Origin: Actinomyces dentalis DSM 19115
GTDB lineage: Bacteria; Actinomycetota; Actinomycetes; Actinomycetales; Actinomycetaceae
Reading direction: 5' to 3'
Assembly: GCF_000429225.1 (NCBI RefSeq)
Contig: NZ_AUBL01000023.1
Span: 1 to 62,692 of the forward strand
DNA: 62,692 nt
The notes beneath the pieces were generated by a model. That model was not told the origin of the DNA. It made no database searches and saw only the letters and a program-made list of their open reading frames with translations. Shown here piece by piece: positions 18,862 through 26,524 of this stretch (positions are counted from its first letter, which is position 1; each line of letters begins with the position of its first letter). The position numbers were made by a program, and so were the translations under genes.

Positions 18862-18996
18862 CTGGAACGCCGCCTCCTTCACTCCCCGTGTCCCGCCACG
18901 GTGCGGGAAGGACTCAGCGCTCTCCGGTGCGAACCCGGCGGGTGGCGGCCGGACGGTGGGGCGGGGCGCGAGACGGCGTCGGCGCCGTCGGCCGGC
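18862..18996. other. Short non-coding stretch
   Basis: I see no gene or clear signal here; it is downstream of the CPBP gene on the minus strand. Confidence 0.5.
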
Positions 18997-19749
18997 TCAT
19001 AGTCCCATGAAGCCGAGCGCCATCATCGGCGCGACGCCACTGAAGATGTTGACGATCCAGTGGGCGATGGTGATCTGCGCCAGTCGTTGCTGCCGATGGA
19101 CGATGATGCTGGCGGTGGCGCCCCACGCCAGGAACATGAAGAAGTAGATGATCATGCCGCGAACATTCCCGGCGAACATCATGTGCTGCAGGCCGAACAA
19201 TATGTTCGTGACCAGGGTGGCGATGACGGGGCCGCCGCGCCCGGTCAGACCGCTCTGCAGCCAGCCGCGGTACATGATCTCCTCGATCGGCGCGTTGATG
19301 AGGAAGACGATTGCGCCGAAGAAGCTCACGCCCGATACGACCCCGGCGGGCAGTGACGGGCTTGATTTTGCGAAGACCTGCTCGAAGTGCTGGAACATGT
19401 CGGCGCCGAACAGGGAGTACATCGATATCATGATGACGATCATCATCGGGATGTAGGCGACGACCACCCACAGGAATCCCCAGGCGATGTCACCGCCGAG
19501 GCGGCGCCCCTCAATACCGAGATAGTCCCGGACCGAGACGCGATACCGCCGAAAAGTGCGCCAGATGACGACGCCGCAGACGATGTTGACAAACGGGAAA
19601 TAGAGCGCATCCAGTGGCGGGAAATCGTTGCCGGCACCGGTCAGCCTGAGCGTGAGGCATGTCGCGGCCGCCAGTATGGCCATGACGGTCAGGCGAATGA
19701 GCACCAGGCGGAACGGCCTGGCCTGCTGGGCGACGAGCAAGTCGTTCAT
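18997..19749 (-). CDS. CPBP-family intramembrane glutamic protease
   Basis: A 250-residue membrane protein with seven or eight hydrophobic spans. The CPBP (Abi/Rce1-like) signature is clear: EEIMYRGWLQ holds the paired Glu and the Arg, and later GLQHMMFAGN and IAHWIVNIFSG supply the histidine/asparagine motifs. Bacterial members cleave or modify peptides in the membrane and often sit near bacteriocin or exporter genes, sometimes giving immunity. It neighbours an ABC exporter cluster on the same strand but has its own leaderless-type promoter. Codon use is less extreme in G/C than its neighbours, which suggests transfer. No substrate peptide gene was recognised. Confidence 0.87.
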   Translation of the reverse strand: MNDLLVAQQARPFRLVLIRLTVMAILAAATCLTLRLTGAGNDFPPLDALYFPFVNIVCGVVIWRTFRRYRVSVRDYLGIEGRRLGGDIAWGFLWVVVAYIPMMIVIMISMYSLFGADMFQHFEQVFAKSSPSLPAGVVSGVSFFGAIVFLINAPIEEIMYRGWLQSGLTGRGGPVIATLVTNILFGLQHMMFAGNVRGMIIYFFMFLAWGATASIIVHRQQRLAQITIAHWIVNIFSGVAPMMALGFMGL

Positions 19750-19755
19750 ATTGAA

Positions 19756-19761
19756 ATCCTA
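19756..19761 (-). promoter_or_regulatory. -10 element of CPBP gene (leaderless)
   Basis: On the minus strand TAGGAT is followed by six bases (TTCAAT) and ATG, the same layout as phoH. Confidence 0.6.
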
Positions 19762-19914
19762 ACGCAGGAGGAAGGGTTACGGCCGAGTCGGAGGGAACGA
19801 TCCTGAATGCGCGGAAGCAGCGCCCGAAAAATGCATCCCGGATGTCCCCGCAGCAGCCTCGCCCTCCGGCGCGAGCCCGGCCGGCGGGGCGCGGCGCGAG
19901 GGCGGGGCGACGGC

Positions 19915-20139
19915 TCACGTCAGGCGGGGGAACTCCTCCAGGGAGAAGACCGACTCCACGGGCACGTCGAAGTAGCGGGCGATGCGCAGGGCCAGGTGGA
20001 GGGAGGGCGCGTACTCGCCGCGCTCGAGATAGCCCACCGTCTGGTAGTGGACGCCCAGCGCCTCGGCGAGCTCGCGGCGGCTCACCCGCCGGTCGGCGCG
20101 CAGCACCGCGATCCGGTTGTGCACGACGTCGTCGGACAT
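19915..20139 (-). CDS. Small HTH (XRE-type) regulator
   Basis: A 74-residue protein that is essentially one helix-turn-helix domain: NRIAVLRADRRVSRRELAEA, then LGVHYQTVGYLERGEYAPSL as turn and recognition helix, then LALRIARYFDVPVESVF. Such minimal Cro/CI-like proteins commonly accompany membrane-protein or ABC operons. Its ATG overlaps the permease stop (TGATG), so it is the last gene of the ATPase-permease-regulator transcript. It is a good candidate to bind the inverted repeat before the ATPase gene and control its own operon. Confidence 0.88.
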   Translation of the reverse strand: MSDDVVHNRIAVLRADRRVSRRELAEALGVHYQTVGYLERGEYAPSLHLALRIARYFDVPVESVFSLEEFPRLT

Positions 20140-20984
20140 CACAGGCCCGTCTGGGAGCGGATGGTGGACTGCACGCGCGTCAGGCTGCCGATCGTCTCCT
20201 TGCGGAAGCTGCGCCGCACGACGAACGAGGCCCCCGCGAAGCCGAGGACGGTCCAGGCCGCCAGGATCGCGAGAGCGAGCGCCGGGGAGAAGGCCCCGCC
20301 CACCTCCCACGAGGGGTCGCCCACCAGCGCCCACCGGGTCAGGTGCCCCGACCAGTACGTGGGCAGCGCCAGCTGAACCGCCTGGACCCAGGAGGGGAGC
20401 CGGTCCATGGGCATGAAGAAGCCGCTCGTGCCGATGAGGGCGAAGACAGGCAGGTAGGAGACCATGAAGCTGTAGACGCCCCGGGCGAGGGCCCCGGCGA
20501 GGAACCCCAGCGGGGCCGTGGCGACGGCGGACATCACGATGAGGGGCAGGCAGGCCAGCACCCGGGAGGCGCTCAGGGGCAGGGCCTCGACGAAGAGGGC
20601 CCCGCCGAGCAGGATCGCGGCCTGGTAGGCGATGGTCTGCGTGATCGCGGACATCGTCTTGCCGATCGTCCACGTCAGGGGCCCGTGGGGCAGGATGCGC
20701 ACCCGCAGGAGGGCTCCGCCGATGCGGTCGGTGTAGGCCTCGCCGGCGATCTGCAGGGTGATGAAGCAGCTGATCACGCCGATGCTGCTGGCGAGGAACA
20801 TGGGGCCGAAGGCCGCATGGGCCTCGGCGGATGCCTGGGTGGCCCGGCCGACCAGGACGAAGCCGGCGGTGGTGATCAGCAGCGAGGCGCACTTTCCGGC
20901 GAGGCCCGCTCGCAGGTCCGTGACCGCCTGGCGGCCGGCGGCCCGCAGGACGGCGGGGGCGGTGCGGACGAAGGGAGTGCTCAT
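20139..20984 (-). CDS. ABC-2 type permease
   Basis: A 281-residue protein with six predicted spans, for example SLLITTAGFVLVGRA, IGVISCFITLQIAGEAY, VLACLPLIVMSAVATAPLGF and AILAAWTVLGFAGASFV. An amphipathic C-terminus follows. The pattern is that of ABC-2 permeases working with CcmA-like ATPases. It overlaps the ATPase gene by four bases and the regulator by one, so all three would be produced together. The direction of transport is probably export; the cargo is unknown, with a peptide or drug being usual for such pairs. Confidence 0.85.
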   Translation of the reverse strand: MSTPFVRTAPAVLRAAGRQAVTDLRAGLAGKCASLLITTAGFVLVGRATQASAEAHAAFGPMFLASSIGVISCFITLQIAGEAYTDRIGGALLRVRILPHGPLTWTIGKTMSAITQTIAYQAAILLGGALFVEALPLSASRVLACLPLIVMSAVATAPLGFLAGALARGVYSFMVSYLPVFALIGTSGFFMPMDRLPSWVQAVQLALPTYWSGHLTRWALVGDPSWEVGGAFSPALALAILAAWTVLGFAGASFVVRRSFRKETIGSLTRVQSTIRSQTGL

Positions 20985-21832
20985 GAACGGGGCTCCTTGC
21001 TGACGAGGGAGAGGTAGGTCTCCTCCAGGGTTGGGCGGGTGATGGTCAGCCCTGTGACGGCGTCGAGGTCGAGCCCCTTGACGAAGCGCTCGGGGGAGCG
21101 GGTGGTGTGGACGTGGTGGGCGCCGCCTTCGATCCAGGTGATCTCGGCGCCGCGGTCGAGGCGCTCGCGCAGCGCGGTGACCGTGCCGTCGGCGATGATG
21201 CGCCCCTCGTTCATAATGAGCACGCGCGAGGCCAGGCGCTCGGCCTCGGCCAGGTCGTGGGTGGTCATGACGATGGTGGCGTCCTCGTCGACCCGGGCCA
21301 GGATGAGATCGTGCAGGCGCGCCTTGGAGACCGGGTCCAGGCCGGTGGTCGGCTCGTCCAGGACGAGGAGCTCGGGCGCGGCCATGAGGGCGGCCGCGAA
21401 GTCGACGGTGCGCCGCTGCCCGCCCGAGAGCCGGGACAACCGTGAGTCGGCCTTGTCGGCCAGGCCGACGGCGTCGAGCACCTCGTCAACGCCGATCACC
21501 CGGCTCGCCGCCGTCAGCTGGACCGAGCGGATCCACTCCAGCTGGTCCTTCACCCGCCACTTGGGGTGGTCGGTCCAGTTCTGCTGCACCAGCCCGATGC
21601 GCGCCCAGAAGTCGGCGCCGGCGCGGCGCGGGTCGGTGCCGAGCACGCGCACGGTGCCGCTGGTCGGGGTCAGGGAGCCCAGCAGATTCTCCACCAGGGT
21701 CGTCTTGCCCACGCCGTTGGGCCCGAGCAGGCAGACGACCTCGCCCGCCTCGACCGACAGGTCGAGGCCGCGCAGGACCGGGGCGGCCCCGTAGGAGAAC
21801 TCGAGGTTCTCGACGGTGATGACAGGGGGCAT
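20981..21832 (-). CDS. ABC transporter ATP-binding protein
   Basis: ATPase of 283 residues paired with the permease that follows. Motifs: Walker A GPNGVGKTT (about residue 38), signature LSGGQRRTVD, Walker B LLVLDEPTTGLD and the H-loop MTTHDLAEAE. The last ~60 residues (EITWIEGGAHHVHTTRSPER and beyond) form the C-terminal extension typical of CcmA/BcrA-like exporters. AGGAGG lies five bases before the ATG. The gene opens a three-gene operon with its own regulator at the end. Confidence 0.93.
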   Translation of the reverse strand: MPPVITVENLEFSYGAAPVLRGLDLSVEAGEVVCLLGPNGVGKTTLVENLLGSLTPTSGTVRVLGTDPRRAGADFWARIGLVQQNWTDHPKWRVKDQLEWIRSVQLTAASRVIGVDEVLDAVGLADKADSRLSRLSGGQRRTVDFAAALMAAPELLVLDEPTTGLDPVSKARLHDLILARVDEDATIVMTTHDLAEAERLASRVLIMNEGRIIADGTVTALRERLDRGAEITWIEGGAHHVHTTRSPERFVKGLDLDAVTGLTITRPTLEETYLSLVSKEPRS

Positions 21833-21848
21833 ACGAACCTCCTCGCAG

Positions 21849-21890
21849 ACGCACGATCGTATGTAGCAGGTATACTACATAAGATCGTAG
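21849..21890 (-). promoter_or_regulatory. Promoter and probable operator of ABC/HTH operon
   Basis: TATGTAG at 21860-21866 faces CTACATA at 21875-21881, with GTATAC near the centre. On the minus strand TACGAT (21856-21861) can serve as -10, with a weak TCTTAT 17 bases upstream. The repeat therefore covers the core promoter, where binding of the operon's HTH protein would block transcription. Assignment is by position and symmetry only. Confidence 0.5.
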
Positions 21891-22191
21891 TAGTTCGTCA
21901 ATGTTCGCTGGTCCGGCCGCGTGCGGGCCGATGCTGACGCCCCCGCGGGCCCGCTCGCCGGGACGCTCGCGGACGAGCCCCGCCGCCGACGGCGCCGCGC
22001 CCCGCGGGCCCCCTGCTGCGAGCCCGGGTCCGGGTCGCGGCGTCGGGGAGTCGGGGAGTCGGGGAGGCCCGCCGTGGGCCCCCTCCCGGTTCGAGCGGTC
22101 CGATTCAACGGGCGCTCCGCGCGTCCGGCGAAAGGCCGTCGCTCATCCCTCCGGCCCGTCCAGGCTGTTTAACTTGATTCATCCATGACGA

Positions 22192-22197
22192 TAGACT
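22192..22197 (+). promoter_or_regulatory. -10 element of hicAB (leaderless)
   Basis: TAGACT is followed by seven bases and GTG at 22205, in an AT-rich patch. The extended core ATAGACTTAA is identical to that before the SatD-like gene. Confidence 0.5.
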
Positions 22198-22204
22198 TAA
22201 TATT

Positions 22205-22395
22205 GTGAAGCGCAAGGAGCTTATGAAGCGACTGCCAGGATCGCCGGGGATCGGCGCGAGGCGCTTACCCTCACCGAGGGCGGCAGTCATACCCGGGTTC
22301 AGATCGGAAGAACCGTCACCTATGTTCCTCGCCACTCGGAAATCAACGAGTTCACCGCTAAGGCGATCATCAAACAAGTAGGAGGCAGAGTGTGA
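22205..22395 (+). pseudogene. Frameshifted HicA-like toxin
   Basis: GTG at 22205 gives VKRKELMKRL, the usual HicA opening. The frame two bases over then gives RIAGDRREALTLTEGGSHTR and continues to VTYVPRHSEINEFTAKAII, including the GGSHTR motif that holds the catalytic His. The two parts join if one base is added near 22234-22237 (CTGCCAGG read as CTGGCCAGG, giving L-A-R-I). HicA is a small double-stranded-RNA-binding-fold mRNA interferase. The shift would cut it to about 10 native residues. Its stop overlaps the hicB-like start (GTGA), so the operon layout is preserved. A sequencing slip cannot be excluded. Confidence 0.75.
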
Positions 22396-22760
22396 GCAAT
22401 GCTATTGAAGTCACTGCCATTCGCAGCGGCGGATGGTGGGCCATCGAGTTCGCCACCGGGGCCGGTATCAGATACACCCAGGCCCGCCGCCTCGACCAGG
22501 TCGAGAGCATGGTCCGCGACATCTGCAATATGGACGGCGTACCGGTGGATGACATCCACATCTCCCCCGTCGTGGATCCGGCCGCCCAAGAGGCCATCGC
22601 CGCGTACCAGGATGCCTCCCGGACCGCCCAGGAGGCCCGGGAGGCGTATGCCGAGGCGTCCAGTCGTACGGCGACGGTCCTTCGCGGTGAGGGACTGACC
22701 GTCAGGGACATCTCCGTATTCATGGGGATCTCGCCCCAGCGCGTCTCGCAACTGATCTGA
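22392..22760 (+). CDS. HicB-like antitoxin
   Basis: A 122-residue protein. The first ~60 residues (ITAIRSGGWWAIEF style strands, then LDQVESMVRDICNMDG) have the partial RNase-H fold of HicB antitoxins. The C-terminal part is a long helix rich in Ala/Glu followed by LTVRDISVFMGISPQRVSQL, a helix-turn-helix that would bind the operon's promoter. Since the adjacent toxin gene appears frameshifted, this is an antitoxin without a working partner, or a regulator kept for other reasons. The GTG start is fixed by the GTGA overlap. Codon use is less G/C-biased than in the core genes. Confidence 0.78.
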   Translation: MSNAIEVTAIRSGGWWAIEFATGAGIRYTQARRLDQVESMVRDICNMDGVPVDDIHISPVVDPAAQEAIAAYQDASRTAQEAREAYAEASSRTATVLRGEGLTVRDISVFMGISPQRVSQLI

Positions 22761-23133
22761 CTCCGAGTCGTGAAGACGGCAGGACCTTGAAGGTTATTCA
22801 GGGGTGGTTGAAGACGTAGAGCGGGAGCGCGGCGGTGATTGTCTGCTCGAATGGGCTTTTCTCACCGGGAGCGGCGGGCTCGTAGGTCGGGGTCGTCATG
22901 ATGGTGCGGGCGGGGCTCCTGGGGCGGTCCGGGGGCGGGGGCGTGTCCGAATCCGCTGCAAAGGCGCCCCGGGCTGGGATCGGCCGCGAGAAGAAGCGCG
23001 GAATATCAACGATTCTCTTCCGGTGCTTCGGCGGGATCCGGGCCTTTGCAACAGATTCGGACAACCGGTGCCGCCGCGGATCCCCGGGAGGGGCGCCGCG
23101 GGTCGGACGGCGACCACGGCGGGAGCCCCCGGC

Positions 23134-23228
23134 GCCGAGACGTGCACTTCGCACTCGAGAGTGCAGTTCCAACCGTTGTTCTCGAAGGCAAAACGCACGT
23201 CTCGAGGGCAAAATGCGCATCTCGACGA
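23134..23228. repeat. W4 word array (20-bp units, inverted)
   Basis: TCTCGAAGGCAAAACGCACG at 23180, TCTCGAGGGCAAAATGCGCA at 23200 and TCTCGACG at 23220 give an exact 20-bp period. The facing arm is CGAGACGTGCACTTCGCACTC then GAGAGTGCAG, with GTTCCAACCGTTG in the loop. A closely similar array with almost the same loop is at 50424-50500. Confidence 0.75.
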
Positions 23229-23315
23229 GGAAGGGGCTGGCCGCGGTTGTCGCGGACCGCGGCGCCGGTCCCGTCCCGGAGCATCTCCAGTGAGAGAGAT
23301 TCATTGTGACTCATA

Positions 23316-23771
23316 GAAGGTTATTCGGGGGTGGTTTTGAAGACGTGGAGCGTGAAGGTTGTGGCGGCGGTCTGCTCGGGCGGGTCCTCCTCGTCCGGAG
23401 GGTTGTTGCGAAGGCGTTCGAGTGCGTCTCCCCGCTTCGCCTCGATAGCGCATCTCGCATGGTGGGACGGCGTCTCGCATGTCGTGACGCGGCCGGCTCG
23501 CGAGCACGTCACTTAACCCGCGAGATCGTACCTTAACCCGCGAGATCGTCACTTAACCCGCGAGCACGTCACTCTGGCAGACGTGCTCGCGGGTCAAGTG
23601 ACGTGCTCGGCGGTTACCCGGCGATCTCGCGGACCGCGGCGCCCGGCGCCACTGCGCCCCGGACGCCGGGACGCGCATCTCGCCCCCGGGAACGACGGTC
23701 GGACCGCCGTGGTCCAATCGCACGCAAGTGGTCCAAGGAGAACGCCGCCATGAACCCGCTGAATAACCTTC
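23316..23771. mobile_element. Family A repeat element, copy 2 (inner)
   Basis: A 456-bp element with perfect 11-bp terminal inverted repeats, GAAGGTTATTC and GAATAACCTTC. It aligns with copy 1 (5626-6058, opposite orientation) along its length. The bases flanking it are ATA on both sides, a possible 3-bp target duplication. It encodes no transposase. The inner array has four W1 units in a row before the turn. Confidence 0.75.
23499..23633. repeat. W1 word array (four 20-bp units plus inverted arm)
   Basis: Units start at 23499, 23519, 23539 and 23559 (CGCGAGCACGTCACTTAACC and variants with GATCGTACC or GATCGTCAC). After ACTCTGGCAG the sequence turns back as ACGTGCTCGCGGGTCAAGTG, ACGTGCTCGGCGGTTACCCG and GCGATCTCGCGG. 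An almost identical array occupies 50259-50393. Confidence 0.85.
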
Positions 23772-23844
23772 ATAGGGGTAGGCCGTCACCATATCGATCC
23801 CCAGAAATGCACGCAGATGCCTGCTGAATAACCTTCTTGGGTTC

Positions 23845-24080
23845 GTCCGGTGCGAGTCCTCGCCCCGGCATCGGTGCGCTCGTTCACGTCGGTCTCACGG
23901 GCGGGGCTCGGAGCCGGGCCCGGCTTGCGTAATGCGAGCTCAGCGCGACACGGTCCACCCCACCTCGCGCCGTGCGAGCTCAGCGCGACGGAATTCGCCC
24001 TCGCTCGATTCTTGCGAGCCCACCTGGCGCAATGCGAGCCCAGGTGACATCACCGAAACGACTCCCCCGGGGGTGGGGAG
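23845..24080 (+). repeat. Family B repeat, copy 3
   Basis: This copy shares GGTGCGCTCGTTCACGTCGG and CCGGCTTGCGTAATGCGAG with copy 2, then the ordered palindromes CTCGCGCCGTGCGAG and GCGCAATGCGAG, ending in GTGACATCACCGAAACGACT and a C/G run. A matching left terminal repeat like that of copy 2 was not found, so it may be truncated at its left. Confidence 0.65.
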
Positions 24081-24205
24081 GCCTCGCGGGTGGCGGCACC
24101 GGCTGGGCGAAGGAGTCGGCCATCCAGGACATGGCGGGGGCGGCCTCGCGGGTGGCGGCACCGGGTCTGTCGGCCGAAACGACTCCCCCCGGGGGTGGGG
24201 GACTT
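24053..24205 (+). repeat. Tandem duplication
   Basis: GGCCTCGCGGGTGGCGGCAC occurs at 24080 and 24142. CGAAACGACTCCCCC with a following G run occurs near 24054 and 24176. The tail of the family B copy therefore appears to have been partly duplicated. Confidence 0.6.
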
Positions 24206-24545
24206 GCAGGCGGACGGCGCGGTCGGCACGACCGCGGGCATCCGGACCGCCTGGGACGATCGTCCCTGTCATCGTCAACGACTGCGTCGACGTCGGTCCG
24301 CCCCGGGCTACCCGGGACGGCCGCCGCACGCACATGGGGAGCTGCGGACGATGAGGACCGGCAGGGCCGGCCCGGCCGCGGCCGCCGCGCGCAGAAGAGC
24401 CGCACGGGGCCGCCGCCCGGCCGACCGCGCCGAGTCATCCGCAGGATGTGCACTTTCCGCCGGTCTCGCGCGCCCTCCCGCCGGTTTCGGCGAGGCGGGA
24501 GGGACGGGCGGGGGCGAGGACCTGCGCGCGGGGGCGCCCATGGGG

Positions 24546-24551
24546 TAACCT
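24546..24551 (+). promoter_or_regulatory. -10 element of leuA leader
   Basis: TAACCT with seven bases to the GTG of the leader peptide, so the transcript probably begins at the leader's first codon. Confidence 0.55.
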
Positions 24552-24558
24552 CGCCCTC

Positions 24559-24618
24559 GTGCGAGCGACTGCGCGAGTGCGGACGAGCCTCCTGCTTAGT
24601 CGCCGCGGCGGGGCCTGA
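24559..24618 (+). CDS. leuL: leuA leader peptide with Leu codons (attenuator)
   Basis: A 19-codon frame opens with GTG seven bases after a -10 hexamer and contains CTC CTG CTT, three consecutive leucine codons, before SRRGGA and a stop (reading VRATARVRTSLLLSRRGGA). It lies 113 bases before leuA. Short leaderless leucine-rich peptides upstream of leuA are a known attenuation device in actinobacteria: ribosome stalling when charged leucyl-tRNA is scarce favours read-through. The following 110 bases are rich in inverted G/C segments that could form the alternative hairpins, but no unique terminator was drawn. Confidence 0.6.
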   Translation: MRATARVRTSLLLSRRGGA

Positions 24619-24731
24619 CGGGCCGGCACCCCGACCGCGGCTGATCCGTCCTGCCGACCACCGGGACCGGGCGCCGCGCCCCCGCGATGCGCCGTCGGAC
24701 CCGAGCGACCACACCCCCACAGGAAGAACCC

Positions 24732-26510
24732 ATGCGCACCGCACGTCCCGCCCCCCAGCAGCCCTCCGGCATGCCCTTCACCAAGTACACCCCCTTCCTC
24801 GACACTGTCGTCACCGACCTGCCCGACCGCACCTGGCCCAGCCGGCGCATCACCGCCGCCCCCCGCTGGCTGAGCACCGACCTGCGCGACGGCAACCAGA
24901 GCCTCATCGAGCCCATGGGCCCATCGGCCAAGCGCGCCGTGTTCGACCTGCTCGTGGGCATGGGCTTCAAGGAGATCGAGGTCGGCTTCCCCGCCGCCTC
25001 CCAGACCGACTACGACTTCGTGCGCTCCCTGGTCGACGACGACGCCGTCCCCGACGACGTCACCATCTCCGTGCTCACCCAGTCGCGCACCGACCTCATC
25101 GACCGCACCCTGGACGCCTGCGTGGGGCTGCCCCGCGCCACCGTCCACCTCTACAACGCCCTGTCGCCCCTGTTCCGCAGGATCGTCTTCCGCATGGACC
25201 GCGCCGACATCCGCGAGCTTGCCGTCGACGGCACCAGGGCGGTCATGGCCCGGGCCGAGAAGGTCCTGGACGAGGACACGGTCTTCGGCTTCGAGTACTC
25301 CCCGGAGATCTTCGTCGACACCGAGCGCGACTACGCCCTGGAGGTCTGCGAGGCCGTCATGGGGGTGTGGCAGCCCGAGGGCGAGCGCGAGATCATCCTC
25401 AACCTGCCCGCCACCGTCGAGCGCGCCACCCCCAACGTCTACGCCGACCAGATCGAGTGGATGAGCCGGAACCTGTCCCACCGCGAGAGCGTGTGCCTGT
25501 CCCTGCACAACCACAACGACCGCGGCTCGGGCGTGGCCGCCGCCGAGCTCGGCCTGCTGGCCGGGGCCGAGCGCGTCGAGGGCTGCCTGTTCGGCCACGG
25601 CGAGCGCACCGGCAACGTCGACCTGGTCACCCTGGCCCTCAACCTGTTCAGCCAGGGCGTGGACCCCATGCTCGACATCTCCGACATCGACGAGATCCGC
25701 CGCGTCGTCGAGCGCTCCACCAATATGGAGGTGCCCCCGCGCACCCCCTACGCCGGCGAGCTCGTCTACACCTCCTTCTCCGGCTCCCACCAGGACGCCA
25801 TCAAGAAGGGCTTCGCCGACCGCGCCCGGGCCGTGGAGGCCAAGCGGGCCGAGGGCCTCGACGCCGCCACCGCCGAGATGGCCGTGCCCTGGTCCATGCC
25901 CTACCTGCCCATCGACCCCCACGACGTGGGCCGCTCCTACGAGGCCGTGGTGCGGGTCAACTCCCAGTCCGGCAAGGGCGGGGTGTCCTACCTGCTCAAG
26001 ACGACCCACAACCTGGACCTGCCGCGCCGCCTCCAGATCGAGTTCTCCCGCATCGTCCAGCGCCACGCCGACACCCGCGGCGGGGAGGTCGACGCCGGGG
26101 ACCTGTGGACGATCTTCACCGACGAGTACCTGCCCGCCAAGGCCGCCCCCGGGGCCGGCCTGCCCGCCTGGGGCCGCTACGAGCTCAAGGGCGCCACCCT
26201 GACCGCCGCCGGCGACGAGGACTCCATCCTCACCGTCACCCTGCGCGACGGCGGTGAGCGCCGGCTGCTGACCGCCTCCGGCAACGGCCCCCTGGACGCC
26301 TTCGTCACCGCCCTGGAGCAGACCGGCGTGGAGGTGCGCATCCTCGACTACGTCGAGCACGCCCTGAGCCAGGGGCGCGACGCCCTGGCCGCCTCCTACG
26401 TCGAGTGCGAGATCGCCGGGCAGGTCCTGTGGGGCGTGGGCATCGACCCCTCCATCACGACCTCCTCCTTCAAGGCCGTCATCTCCGCCGTCAACCGGGC
26501 CCTGCGCTGA
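24732..26510 (+). CDS. leuA: 2-isopropylmalate synthase
   Basis: A 592-residue enzyme that condenses 2-oxoisovalerate with acetyl-CoA, the first committed step of leucine synthesis. The barrel shows [34 protein letters not shown] and the metal-binding [10 protein letters not shown]. The C-terminal ~140 residues (after about 450) form the leucine-binding regulatory domain. This is the long LeuA form found in actinobacteria. The ATG at 24732 follows AGGAAG. The leader peptide upstream supports leucine-responsive attenuation in addition to feedback. In related genomes it follows era directly; here about 12.8 kb intervene. Confidence 0.96.
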   Translation: MRTARPAPQQPSGMPFTKYTPFLDTVVTDLPDRTWPSRRITAAPRWLSTDLRDGNQSLIEPMGPSAKRAVFDLLVGMGFKEIEVGFPAASQTDYDFVRSLVDDDAVPDDVTISVLTQSRTDLIDRTLDACVGLPRATVHLYNALSPLFRRIVFRMDRADIRELAVDGTRAVMARAEKVLDEDTVFGFEYSPEIFVDTERDYALEVCEAVMGVWQPEGEREIILNLPATVERATPNVYADQIEWMSRNLSHRESVCLSLHNHNDRGSGVAAAELGLLAGAERVEGCLFGHGERTGNVDLVTLALNLFSQGVDPMLDISDIDEIRRVVERSTNMEVPPRTPYAGELVYTSFSGSHQDAIKKGFADRARAVEAKRAEGLDAATAEMAVPWSMPYLPIDPHDVGRSYEAVVRVNSQSGKGGVSYLLKTTHNLDLPRRLQIEFSRIVQRHADTRGGEVDAGDLWTIFTDEYLPAKAAPGAGLPAWGRYELKGATLTAAGDEDSILTVTLRDGGERRLLTASGNGPLDAFVTALEQTGVEVRILDYVEHALSQGRDALAASYVECEIAGQVLWGVGIDPSITTSSFKAVISAVNRALR

Positions 26511-26524
26511 GCGGACCGACGGGC

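Larger units (their letters stand above)
22789..23836. mobile_element. Family A element, copy 4, containing copy 2 (nested)
   Basis: GAAGGTTATTC at 22789 faces GAATAACCTTC ending at 23836. Between them lies a complete element with its own ends (23316-23771), so the outer copy would be about 590 bp without the insert. The left end reads, on the minus strand, EQTITAALPLYVFNHP then stop. The inner part carries a W4 array. The pairing of the two outer ends is inferred from position and orientation. Confidence 0.5.
22761..24545. other. Non-coding, repeat-packed stretch
   Basis: No gene is supported in about 1.8 kb. It is filled by a nested pair of family A elements (22789-23836), a family B copy (23845-24080) and a tandem duplication (24053-24205). 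From 24206 to 24545 I see no recognisable feature. Open frames here change character at each repeat boundary and are not credible genes. Confidence 0.7.

Noticed and set aside
21900-22190. Gene between the ABC operon and hicA
   Set aside because: Both strands give only Arg/Pro/Gly-rich text without start signals; nothing else was seen in this stretch.
22798-23304. 168-residue minus-strand ORF ending EQTITAALPLYVFNHP as a bacteriocin precursor
   Set aside because: It runs through a W4 array and other repeat DNA, lacks a ribosome site and has no double-Gly or other leader feature. Only its end is shared with other copies.
23499-23633. 20-bp repeats as a CRISPR array
   Set aside because: The repeats follow one another with no unique spacers and reverse orientation half-way. 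No cas-like gene is in the window.
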